A stretch of DNA of 31,335 nt from an uncultured Candidatus Saccharibacteria bacterium. GTDB taxonomy: Bacteria > Patescibacteriota > Saccharimonadia > Saccharimonadales > Saccharimonadaceae. The first letter of the stretch is position 1. Every line of letters begins with the position of its first letter. The notes beneath the pieces are model-generated. The model searched no databases. It was not told where the DNA came from and saw only the letters and a list, made by a program, of their open reading frames with translations. Positions 1 through 6,502 of this stretch are shown piece by piece. The translations under genes and the position numbers were made by a program. The stretch spans positions 1-31,335 of the forward strand of contig CARSRA010000007.1 in the NCBI GenBank assembly GCA_949063825.1, read 5' to 3'.

Positions 1-53
1 GGCAACGGTCGCTCCCTACGCTGCACCGCGAAGTAGGGTAGATAGTACTCTGC
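1..53 (+). repeat. Dispersed repeat element A, 3' end only (RCTAK side)
   Basis: The first 36 bases read in frame as GNGRSLRCTAK-stop on the plus strand (stop at 34-36), followed by a conserved tail ending in CTCTGC at 53. Reverse complemented, this matches the left border of the complete elements at 606-1024 and 18547-18974. The element therefore enters from beyond the left edge and lies inverted relative to B and C. Only the 3' end is visible, so its variable part and its opposite-strand partner cannot be judged. Confidence 0.85.
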
Positions 54-57
54 AGTG

Positions 58-66
58 TGCTATAAT
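58..66 (+). promoter_or_regulatory. Extended -10 promoter of the 218 gene region
   Basis: TGCTATAAT is a perfect extended -10 box (TGn + TATAAT at 61-66), 5 nt after the end of repeat element A. Transcription should begin near 73 and run through the structured region 119-181 toward the membrane-protein gene. The same nonamer precedes the broken paralog on the minus strand at 18496-18504. Confidence 0.65.
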
Positions 67-118
67 TAGAATGTCTAAAATGTGTAATCTGGTCTGCTAA
101 CGTTTTTGTGCACAAGGC

Positions 119-181
119 AGGACACCGCCAAGCATGGCGCAAGATCGTTGTGCGGGTTACACGTTTTACGGTGTCCTTTTT
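119..181 (+). ncRNA. Structured leader RNA or small RNA ending in a terminator-like stem
   Basis: AGGACACCG (119-127) pairs with CGGTGTCCT (169-177), followed by a T run to 181, as in an intrinsic terminator with a large enclosed domain. Inside are two smaller hairpins: GCCA/TGGC around 127-138 and CGCAA/TTGTG around 138-152. A TTGTGCACAA palindrome lies just upstream at 106-115. With the promoter at 58-66 this gives a transcript of about 105-110 nt, or an attenuating leader for the gene at 218. I could not match it to 4.5S/SRP RNA, 6S RNA or a known riboswitch by eye. Confidence 0.45.
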
Positions 182-217
182 GTGGGGATACTAAGTAATA
201 TCTAAAAGGAATCGTTT

Positions 218-595
218 ATGGATGACAATGAGATAAAAAGGCGTACTACTCGCCAGCAATTGATTAGCGGGCTTGGTTTTATGGTGGGGCTATTCTTGGG
301 CATTACTACCATCAATCTTGCTATTAAACTTTTTTCTGTTTCTGGAGCCGATGCTAACGCTCCGGCACTTAGGTTCTTCCCATTTTTAATTCTTTTAGCC
401 GACCCACTGGGTATTATAATGACTGTATTATCGATAACTTATCTAAAAAAGAATTATCATTGCCCCGATATTGTAACTCGCGCAGTTGGGTTAATAGGAA
501 TTTTGCTATGTTTAATTCCAGTTCTGCTTACCGTAGTTATGGTCATTGGCAATTACGACACGTACAACAATAGTTGGAATTTCTTTTTCTTGTAG
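218..595 (+). CDS. Small multi-pass membrane protein (unknown function)
   Basis: This 125-residue protein has a charged N-terminus (MDDNEIKRRTTRQQ) and about three hydrophobic segments near residues 15-40, 50-75 and 85-110. No enzymatic motif is visible. The start is supported by an AAAGGA ribosome-binding site about 8 nt upstream. The segment GLIGILLCLIPVLLTV closely resembles GLIGVVLCLTPVVLTV in the broken gene at 18001-18458, so the two are paralogs. Both lie downstream of, and co-oriented with, the RCTAK end of a dispersed repeat, which suggests the gene and the repeat travel or act together. Here the gene is also bracketed by two inverted repeat copies (A ends at 53, B begins at 606). 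I do not recognise the family. Confidence 0.75.
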   Translation: MDDNEIKRRTTRQQLISGLGFMVGLFLGITTINLAIKLFSVSGADANAPALRFFPFLILLADPLGIIMTVLSITYLKKNYHCPDIVTRAVGLIGILLCLIPVLLTVVMVIGNYDTYNNSWNFFFL

Positions 596-622
596 CTTTT
601 TAGCGGCAGAGTACTATCTACC

Positions 623-836
623 CTACTTCGCGGTGCAGCGTAGGGGGCGACCGTCGCCGCGATAATAGTTGTTCTGTGGATTAACACCACTATCACTGAA
701 GTTTAGGCTGTAGGCGTGCGATAAAGAGTATGTCGTACGGGACCAGCAGTAACCCCACGAACTGTTAACCAAACCGCCCGAAGTATAGCTTATATTGCCA
801 GTGTAGGCAAAGTCGAGAGGAGTAACTTTCTCCGGA
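623..836 (-). pseudogene. Silent C-terminal cassette (RCTAK type) of element B
   Basis: The minus strand reads PEKVTPLDFAYTG from the conserved core, then a variable stretch containing SGGLVNSS, WGYCWSRT, HAYSLNF and VNPQ, and ends GRPLRCTAK-stop (623-625). The pattern (aromatic/Gly start, W-S-R/S-T, AYxLxF, VxPQ, RGxGxxxRC near the C-terminus) resembles the end of FISUMP/DUF1566-type surface domains with a C-type-lectin-like fold. That assignment is from pattern memory. It lacks a start codon with RBS, so it is probably a donor cassette and not an expressed gene. Relative to its counterpart in element C it is one codon shorter and differs at most exposed-type positions, but has no stop. Confidence 0.7.
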
Positions 837-1018
837 CGGGATACTATATTAACGGCTATAGGTATAGTCGTTTCGAGGACGGCCGTTGGTGGTTAGGTAC
901 TAGCACTTCAGCGAGGTTCAGTCCCATCTTATACGCTCTTTCCACTGGTGTCGTCCCCCAGGATCCTTACGATCGTGGTAACGGCCATGCCATCCGCTGC
1001 GTTACACGGGAGGGGTAG
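797..1018 (+). pseudogene. Silent C-terminal cassette (RCVTREG type) of element B
   Basis: The plus strand is open from about 725 to the TAG at 1016-1018. From the core it reads SNFLRTG, then a variable part with GYYINGY, DGRWWLGTSTS and VVPQDPYDRGNG, ending HAIRCVTREG-stop. It is another version of the same domain end as the minus-strand cassette, running in the opposite direction and sharing the same 41-bp core, in matching codon register. No ribosome-binding site or start codon belongs to it. A near-perfect palindrome at 1029-1056 followed by TTTT could end a transcript from this strand. Confidence 0.65.
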
Positions 1019-1028
1019 AGGAAGCCTC

Positions 1029-1059
1029 ATCGTACCCTTCAATTGAAAGGTACGATTTT
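1029..1059 (+). terminator. Palindromic terminator after element B
   Basis: ATCGTACC (1029-1036) pairs with GGTACGAT (1049-1056) across a nearly self-complementary centre, followed by TTTT. Read on minus, the same hairpin lies downstream of the SDR gene that ends at 1085, but the T run is on the plus side. Confidence 0.5.
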
Positions 1060-1084
1060 GCAGCCTAAAACAACTGGGCGACGA

Positions 1085-1822
1085 TTAACTTCGCGCTGCG
1101 CCGTCTACGGATAGAATTTCGCCTGTGATATAGCTTGCCATATCGCTTGCCAAGAAGAGGAAGGCGTTAGCTATATCGCGAGGTTTACCGATGCGACCTA
1201 GTGGGATAGTTTTGATCAGAGGTGTAATAATTTCTTCTGGTACGCTTTTCATCATATCAGTTTCAATTATGCCTGGCGCCACAGCGTTGACGCGGATACC
1301 AGCAGGAGCCAATTCTCGCGCGAGGGATTTTGTGATACCGTTTACAGCAAATTTACTAGCTGGATACCCCACTCCTGATGACTGTCCGTAGATGCTGACC
1401 ATAGACGAAGTGTTGAGGATAACACCGTTTCCCTGTGCTTTCATGGTTGGTACGACGGCTTTGATGGCGCGGAAAATCGCCTGGACGTTCAAGTCGAGAA
1501 TTTTTTCAAAATCCTCTACGCTAGTCTCCTCAATTGGTTCCTTGGCCGAGATTCCGGCGTTATTGACTAAAATATCAATACGGTCATGTTTTTTAATTAT
1601 TGACTGTACCATTTTTTCAATTTCTTTATAATCGCTGAGGTTCGGCCAGTAGCCTTCGGCTTTGAATCCGGCTTGATTAAGCTGATCGAGACCCTTTTCG
1701 ACGCTTTCTTTACGCGAACCAAGGATAATCACTTTCGCGTGATTCTCGAGGAAAACTTTTGCGATTTCAAAACCAATACCTCGTGTCCCACCCGTGATGA
1801 TTGCAACTTTATCTTTTAGCAT
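1085..1822 (-). CDS. SDR-family oxidoreductase, 3-oxoacyl-ACP reductase-like
   Basis: This 245-residue classical short-chain dehydrogenase should use NAD(P)H to reduce or oxidise a carbonyl/hydroxyl group. The sequence shows the cofactor motif TGGTRGIG (residues 10-17), NNAG (87-90), and catalytic Asn112, Ser140, Tyr153 (YPASK) and Lys157. The FabG-like C-terminus ends SVDGAARS. Length and motif spacing are normal for FabG, but a complete fatty-acid operon is absent here, so the substrate is open and no symbol is given. The start has a strong AAAGGAGG site 3-4 nt upstream and a TGGTAAAAT extended -10 at 1842-1850. It is transcribed on its own, downstream of the DUF3048 gene in the same direction. 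Confidence 0.9.
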   Translation of the reverse strand: MLKDKVAIITGGTRGIGFEIAKVFLENHAKVIILGSRKESVEKGLDQLNQAGFKAEGYWPNLSDYKEIEKMVQSIIKKHDRIDILVNNAGISAKEPIEETSVEDFEKILDLNVQAIFRAIKAVVPTMKAQGNGVILNTSSMVSIYGQSSGVGYPASKFAVNGITKSLARELAPAGIRVNAVAPGIIETDMMKSVPEEIITPLIKTIPLGRIGKPRDIANAFLFLASDMASYITGEILSVDGAARS

Positions 1823-1841
1823 ACGCCTCCTTTAGTAACCT

Positions 1842-1850
1842 ATTTTACCA
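1842..1850 (-). promoter_or_regulatory. Extended -10 promoter of the SDR gene
   Basis: On the minus strand TGGTAAAAT (TGn + TAAAAT) lies about 20 nt before the ATG, with the AAAGGAGG ribosome-binding site between them. Unlike many genes here, this mRNA has a leader. Confidence 0.5.
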
Positions 1851-1876
1851 TAGTTTCGCGGCAATTAGCCATAGAT

Positions 1877-3034
1877 TTATTGACTTTTAATTGTGCCAGA
1901 TTGTGGTACTGCTGAAATCCAAACTTGTCCTGGTGAAAGTTCTATCTCCACCCCGTTCTGGTCTTTAAAACTGATTTGTGCGCCCTGGGATTCCTTCGCC
2001 CAAGCACCCTTGATTACTTCGCCATTCTGAAAAATTAATGCTTCTCCGCTACCGACCGTGCGAATAGATTGATGATAACGATCGGTCATGAGGCGCTGTT
2101 CTACACGCATGGCAATAACAACATTCGGTGCTAGTTGTTTAGGGGTACCACAATCATTTTTGGTATTTGGTTTTGTGTGCTCGATTGGGCATTCGTAGCT
2201 AAGATGCGGGTTTCCATCCTGATGACTGCGTAGATAAGTGTTCGTAATAGCGTCGTAATTATAAATTACATTATGTGAATAGTTGGCCGAGAAATTAATT
2301 TGAATATTGGTGGCGGGCACATATTCGCGCGCGGATTGAGTCGCCAAAAGTTCTGCAGTCGCCTCTGGGGTCATGCGTGCAAACACTTTCGGGTCGCTAG
2401 ATCCCCAGCCTCTACTCAAATTATATTCGTTTAATAATGTTGATGAAGTGAATAGGTTATTCCAACTTCTTCCGCTACCATTCTCACGCCACATATAGGT
2501 ATAATTCTCGTCGAGGTCGCGTTGACCGCCTTTTTGTAATGCCTTGATCGCTTCGGCGGATCCGCCAGCATGTACTACTGTGCAGTCGAAAGGCGTGTCC
2601 CAATCTAGATAATAAGGACGCAAGGAGCGTATAGGACCAATAGCACTTGCATTTGCGTTTTGGAAGATGGCTGAGAAACGAGTAATGCCGCTCTCGGCGA
2701 TCGCCTCAAAAATCACAGCCGCCTGGGCAAGACCCGCTTGTGGCCGCGCGCCGTCAGTACTGCCGTTGGGGATTTGTATGCAATAGGTCGGGCTAGTATT
2801 GAGTCTTTCGTCAGAAATTTCGAGTCCAGTAAGTCGGCTATAAATCGGCTCAGTTTGCTCCGACCATTCGGCTTCGACAAAAATCATTTCACGGTCATTA
2901 GTGCGTAGCCACAAAAACCATATCATAAAGCCACTAGCACCTATTAAGATCACGACAGCTATAATACTAATAATAATCTTTTGCTTCTTGCTCATGGGAT
3001 GTTTTCGCCCATGCGATTTTTCGTGTTTAATCAT
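1877..3034 (-). CDS. DUF3048 domain-containing membrane-anchored protein (YerB-like)
   Basis: This protein of up to 385 residues has a basic N-terminus, one hydrophobic anchor (about residues 21-43) and a large extracytoplasmic domain. Features of the DUF3048/YerB family are visible: an RPQAGLAQA block with EAIAESGITRF, then GPIRSLRPY, then the C-terminal half with VVIAMR and the GSGEALIFQNG..KGAW stretch. Function in the family is unknown; it is extracellular. The ORF overlaps the end of gltX by 8 nt, so the two are probably co-transcribed. Met1 (3034) and Met14 (2995) are both possible starts and neither has a clear ribosome-binding site; Met14 leaves a typical short N-tail before the anchor. 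Confidence 0.85.
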   Translation of the reverse strand: MIKHEKSHGRKHPMSKKQKIIISIIAVVILIGASGFMIWFLWLRTNDREMIFVEAEWSEQTEPIYSRLTGLEISDERLNTSPTYCIQIPNGSTDGARPQAGLAQAAVIFEAIAESGITRFSAIFQNANASAIGPIRSLRPYYLDWDTPFDCTVVHAGGSAEAIKALQKGGQRDLDENYTYMWRENGSGRSWNNLFTSSTLLNEYNLSRGWGSSDPKVFARMTPEATAELLATQSAREYVPATNIQINFSANYSHNVIYNYDAITNTYLRSHQDGNPHLSYECPIEHTKPNTKNDCGTPKQLAPNVVIAMRVEQRLMTDRYHQSIRTVGSGEALIFQNGEVIKGAWAKESQGAQISFKDQNGVEIELSPGQVWISAVPQSGTIKSQ

Positions 3035-4469
3035 TTTCGATCGCTGTGATCGTATTTTGAATTCGCGCTAGGGATGTATTCTTGCCTAGGACATTTAGTG
3101 TGAGCGGAAGGGCCGGACTAAAAGGCGCGAAACTAACTGCAATTCGAATCGCCGAGAAAAGGGCTGCTGGTTTTGTGTTGGTTTCTACTAATAGCTCGTT
3201 CAATGTATCTTGCAAGTTTTGCTCGTTCCAATCAGCGAGTGCATTCAGCTTTTGGAAACTAGTTTGCAATAATGTTGAAAGGTCTTCTTCGGACAACTTT
3301 TTAAGGGCTTTGTTTTTGAATAATGTTTCTAAATTAATTTCCGGATCTTGGAAGAAATAATCCGTCATCTCCCTAAGGTCACCAAGTGTCTTGAGTCGGT
3401 CATAAATAATCGCAAGGACTTTTTTACGGTCTTCGTCGCTATAATTTGCGGCTGATGCTGGCCAAAAGTTGAGAGTGCGCGGATAAAACTTTTCTACGCC
3501 TTCGTTGTCGATTAGCCGGCGGATCCATTGCCCATTCATCCAAAGTAATTTAGTTTCGTCATAACGGGCTCCAGATTTTTGGACTTTTGCGAGACTGAAT
3601 TTCTGAATTAAATCGTCTTTGGTATAAATTTCTTCTTCAGTGCCATCATTCCAGCCGAGATTAGCGAGGTAGTTTAACATCGCTTCCGGTAAAATACCAT
3701 CGTCGCGATATTCAGTGACGGATTTGGCGCCGTCGCGTTTACCTAATTTTTTGTTGCCCGACGGCGCCAAAATGTGCGGTAGGGAGACGAGCCCTGGTAC
3801 CTCAAACCCGAGAGCTTCATAAATCGCTAAATAATTCGGTATGCTAGGTAGATATTCTACGCCACGAATCACATAGCTTACACCCATGAGATAATCATCG
3901 ATAATATGCGCAAAGTTATAAGTCGGTAAACCGTCTGCTTTGATCAAGATAATGTCGTCTTGAGTTTCTGGCCCGGCTTCAAGATCGCCCATTACCTCGT
4001 CGTGCCACTTGCGAGCTTTGGGATCGGCTTTAAAGCGGATAGGTATGCCTTCCTGCCATTCTGGCGGATTTTCGGGCCGAAAATCGCGATAAAGGAAGGG
4101 TCTCTTCTCATTATAGCACACATTACGATATTTGTCAATAGTCTCGGCGTCCGTATCATCAGCATAAGCTCTTCCGCTGGCTAAGAGCTTTTTAGCCCAC
4201 TCAAGGTAGATTGGTTTTCGTTCACTTTGGAAATAGGGTCCATCCGGACCGCCAACGATCGGACCCTCATCCCAATCAAGACCGAGCCATTTGAGTACAT
4301 CCTCGATCAACTCAGTGGCATCATCAACAAAACGAGCACGATCGGTATCCTCAATTCGCAGGATAAACTTCCCACCTTGTTGTTTCGCAAGTAAATAAGG
4401 ATAAATTGCACTACGGACATTGCCGATATGTATATAGCCAGTAGGGCTAGGAGCAAAACGCGTTTTCAT
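3027..4469 (-). CDS. gltX: Glutamyl-tRNA synthetase
   Basis: This class I aminoacyl-tRNA synthetase attaches glutamate to tRNA-Glu (and possibly tRNA-Gln). From Met at 4469 it is 480 residues and begins MKTRFAPSPTGYIHIGN, with HIGN as the HIGH signature, then LRIEDTDR. The KMSKS loop appears as KKLGKRDGAKS, and the C-terminal anticodon-binding helices are present. An upstream in-frame Met at 4502 exists, but family alignment and the promoter favour 4469: TATAAT lies 7 nt before that ATG, so the mRNA would be leaderless. A matching tRNA-Glu gene lies at 8290-8364. The downstream DUF3048 gene overlaps its stop. Confidence 0.95.
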   Translation of the reverse strand: MKTRFAPSPTGYIHIGNVRSAIYPYLLAKQQGGKFILRIEDTDRARFVDDATELIEDVLKWLGLDWDEGPIVGGPDGPYFQSERKPIYLEWAKKLLASGRAYADDTDAETIDKYRNVCYNEKRPFLYRDFRPENPPEWQEGIPIRFKADPKARKWHDEVMGDLEAGPETQDDIILIKADGLPTYNFAHIIDDYLMGVSYVIRGVEYLPSIPNYLAIYEALGFEVPGLVSLPHILAPSGNKKLGKRDGAKSVTEYRDDGILPEAMLNYLANLGWNDGTEEEIYTKDDLIQKFSLAKVQKSGARYDETKLLWMNGQWIRRLIDNEGVEKFYPRTLNFWPASAANYSDEDRKKVLAIIYDRLKTLGDLREMTDYFFQDPEINLETLFKNKALKKLSEEDLSTLLQTSFQKLNALADWNEQNLQDTLNELLVETNTKPAALFSAIRIAVSFAPFSPALPLTLNVLGKNTSLARIQNTITAIEND

Positions 4470-4476
4470 AGCTCTT

Positions 4477-4485
4477 ATTATAACA
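4477..4485 (-). promoter_or_regulatory. Extended -10 promoter of gltX (leaderless)
   Basis: The minus strand reads TGTTATAAT, then 7 nt, then ATG at 4469. Transcription would start at or next to the start codon, which decides the gltX start in favour of 4469. Confidence 0.65.
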
Positions 4486-4545
4486 CAATTTAAACGCATC
4501 AATGGGTGGGCAACTCAATAATATGGCCAATTTCTAGCTATAACT

Positions 4546-6390
4546 CTATTGCATTGAAGTAGCGATACTGCGGAGTTGTTTTTTGGTCAGTACACCATCT
4601 TCGGCAGTGATTTGATAGAGTACTCCGCCATTCACCCAGGCTGCAGATGATTCATGGATATACATCGTAATCCCCTGTTCATGCGTAGTGGAATAATCAT
4701 CCTGCCAAGACTTCTTGACCAAATTACGCTCTAGCGCGGCGCTATCCCAGGCGGACTTTTTTTCGCTTAATTCGAAGTTTTGCTCTTTGGCATTGGTGAA
4801 AATCAAGGTAATTTCTTTGTCGTCAGACTTAATGTCAGATAACGAAAATTCGGTCGGTACATAAGAAGGATAAGAGGAATCAACTCCAGCCTGCATCGCT
4901 GCAACACGCACGGAAATATCTGGCACGTTTGATGATACTACATAAATGATCCCAACTACACAGGCCGTGGCACATCCAAAAGCCAAGATAAAACGCTTGA
5001 CGCGACCTTTTTTGCGGACCGCCTTGTGACGATATCTCGATGTACTAGCATCAGAATCCTCCATCCGCGCGACCTTACGCATCGTTTTGCGGAGAGCTTC
5101 ATCGTCATTTAGTCTCCTATTGGAAGATGGGTTGCGTGTACGCGCAGAGATGGTATTAGCTGAGCGCATAGCGTGATGACCGCGCATGTTTAAACTAACT
5201 GTGTCGGCGCGAGCAAGAGTCTGGCGAGCTCGCATAGCCTTTGGCGCCATGAGCGCTTGGCTATGAGCGGATTTCGCAGCGATTTTCTTGCCGCTTTTTA
5301 AAGTCATCTTGTCGGTAGATTTGCTTATTTTAGCGGCTGCGCGTTCGACTTTGGGTGTGATGACGGATTTTTTGGTACTGGCGGCTTTGATGCCGGTCGA
5401 TTTTTCAGTGACAGCGATGAATTTTTCGATCGTATCACCCAATTCGGCGATTTCTGGCAGGTCAGAACTTTGCTTGATAGCTTCTGCATAATCTTTGAGG
5501 TCTTTGATTGTGAGACTGATTTCTTCAGGATCTTTTGATTCGCGGATCTTATTGACATAATTTGCGACAGTATTAGCGATCTGGTCGATCGAGTCGGCAG
5601 CTTGAACTTCGGCGGCGGCCTGGACGAGATCATCGGTCTCAACTTCATTGACCGCTGTTGGCAGATTCGCCATTGTAGCACCAAGTGTGGCGGCAGTATA
5701 ATCTGCAGCAATATTCATAGCCAACGCTCGTGTATCAATATCGGCATTTTTGATTGGCGGTAAGTCAACAGGCGTGCTAGGCTCAGCTGGCGTAGCGGAC
5801 ATACCACTATACCCCCCCATTGCCATTGCGGTATCGGTGCTTTCGATTGCGGCAAGATCGGTATCCGAAATATCATCGATCACGGATTCGGAATCAGGGC
5901 TCATTTCCATGATATTATGTTCCGGCATTGATACTGACGGGTTGAGGTCGGTAATTTTGGGCCCTACTGTAGTCATAACCGGTGCAGCTGGCATCATCGT
6001 CATTGCTTCTGTTTCAGGTTCTGATTCTGGTGCCGGAGGCAGTTCACCTCCTCCTAACTCGACGACCTTATGTGAGATAATGGGTTTTGGGGCTGGTTCG
6101 GGTTTGACGGATTCAGTTTTTTGGGCTCGCAGGGCAGTCTCTTCGGCTTCTTTTTCCATGGCCGCACGAATTTTTGCTAAGTCATCATTATGGACTCGCA
6201 GATTAACTAAGCGTGATGGGCGTTTGCTCGAAGCTGAATTATGTTTTTCAAGATAATCAGCCATCCGCGCAGCTTCTTCAATGGCGAGATTGGTCGGACG
6301 ACCGACATAGCGACGATTAAGGGTGTTTGAAGGCTGCGTCAGACGATGCGTTTTTGCACTAGACGAACCAATATTGGATTGATTTTTCAT
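4546..6390 (-). CDS. Large disordered membrane protein with C-terminal DUF4367-like domain
   Basis: This 614-residue protein has three parts. The N-terminal tail contains a VGRPTNLAIEEAARMADYLEKH helix. It is followed by about 400 residues of low-complexity, Ala/Met/Pro/Glu/Lys-rich sequence. One membrane span lies near residues 466-488 (RFILAFGCATACVVGIIYVV), followed by an outside domain of about 125 residues. That domain (YVPTEFSLSD, ITLIFTN, AAWVNGGVLYQI, LTKKQLRSIATSM) has the layout of DUF4367/RsgI-type extracytoplasmic domains. No catalytic motif is visible. Promoter TATAAT at 6426-6431 gives a leader of about 30 nt. It is divergent from the PEGA-protein gene. An anti-sigma-like or envelope-sensing role is possible but unproven. 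Confidence 0.75.
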   Translation of the reverse strand: MKNQSNIGSSSAKTHRLTQPSNTLNRRYVGRPTNLAIEEAARMADYLEKHNSASSKRPSRLVNLRVHNDDLAKIRAAMEKEAEETALRAQKTESVKPEPAPKPIISHKVVELGGGELPPAPESEPETEAMTMMPAAPVMTTVGPKITDLNPSVSMPEHNIMEMSPDSESVIDDISDTDLAAIESTDTAMAMGGYSGMSATPAEPSTPVDLPPIKNADIDTRALAMNIAADYTAATLGATMANLPTAVNEVETDDLVQAAAEVQAADSIDQIANTVANYVNKIRESKDPEEISLTIKDLKDYAEAIKQSSDLPEIAELGDTIEKFIAVTEKSTGIKAASTKKSVITPKVERAAAKISKSTDKMTLKSGKKIAAKSAHSQALMAPKAMRARQTLARADTVSLNMRGHHAMRSANTISARTRNPSSNRRLNDDEALRKTMRKVARMEDSDASTSRYRHKAVRKKGRVKRFILAFGCATACVVGIIYVVSSNVPDISVRVAAMQAGVDSSYPSYVPTEFSLSDIKSDDKEITLIFTNAKEQNFELSEKKSAWDSAALERNLVKKSWQDDYSTTHEQGITMYIHESSAAWVNGGVLYQITAEDGVLTKKQLRSIATSMQ

Positions 6391-6425
6391 TCCCTCGCAC
6401 TCCCTATATGTTTTTGCTTATTTCT

Positions 6426-6431
6426 ATTATA
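6426..6431 (-). promoter_or_regulatory. -10 box of the 614-aa membrane protein gene
   Basis: TATAAT on the minus strand about 35 nt before the ATG at 6390. It lacks the TGn extension seen at many other promoters here. Confidence 0.45.
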
Positions 6432-6486
6432 ACCGTAATGCTAACAAAAAAGCAAGACCAAAATCATCCAGTCTTATTGTGATGCA

Positions 6487-6495
6487 TGTTATAAT
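6487..6495 (+). promoter_or_regulatory. Extended -10 promoter of the PEGA gene (leaderless)
   Basis: TGTTATAAT ends at 6495, and ATG follows 7 nt later at 6503. This makes 6503 the likely start, not the longer in-frame ORF beginning at 6479, which would overlap the promoter itself. Confidence 0.65.
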
Positions 6496-6502
6496 ATGGA
6501 GC

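Larger units (their letters stand above)
606..1024. repeat. Dispersed repeat element B (complete, 419 bp, two-cassette)
   Basis: Compared with 18547-18974, three blocks are almost identical. These are the left border 606-647 (one difference in 42 nt), the core 797-837 (one difference in 41 nt) and the right border 989-1024 (identical over 36 nt, also in element D). The two intervening stretches (648-796 and 838-988) are hypervariable. Each half encodes a 3' gene end running outward from the core, on minus to the left and on plus to the right. No start codon with an RBS, no promoter, no terminal inverted repeats and no target-site duplication were seen. I interpret it as a double silent cassette. 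Confidence 0.85.

Noticed and set aside
606..1024. Diversity-generating retroelement variable repeat
   Set aside because: The lectin-like fold and GC-rich 3' borders invite this idea. However, copies differ by silent T/C and other non-adenine changes and by whole-codon indels, and no reverse transcriptase or template repeat is visible in the window. A DGR elsewhere in the genome cannot be fully excluded.
606..1024. Shufflon-type invertible segment
   Set aside because: In shufflons the partial genes begin at recombination sites at the segment edges and run inward. Here the stops are at the edges and the shared sequence is central, and no invertase gene is present.
5325..6256. Long secondary-frame ORFs inside the 614-aa protein gene
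   Set aside because: They are shadow frames of a low-complexity coding region, without ribosome-binding sites or recognisable domains.
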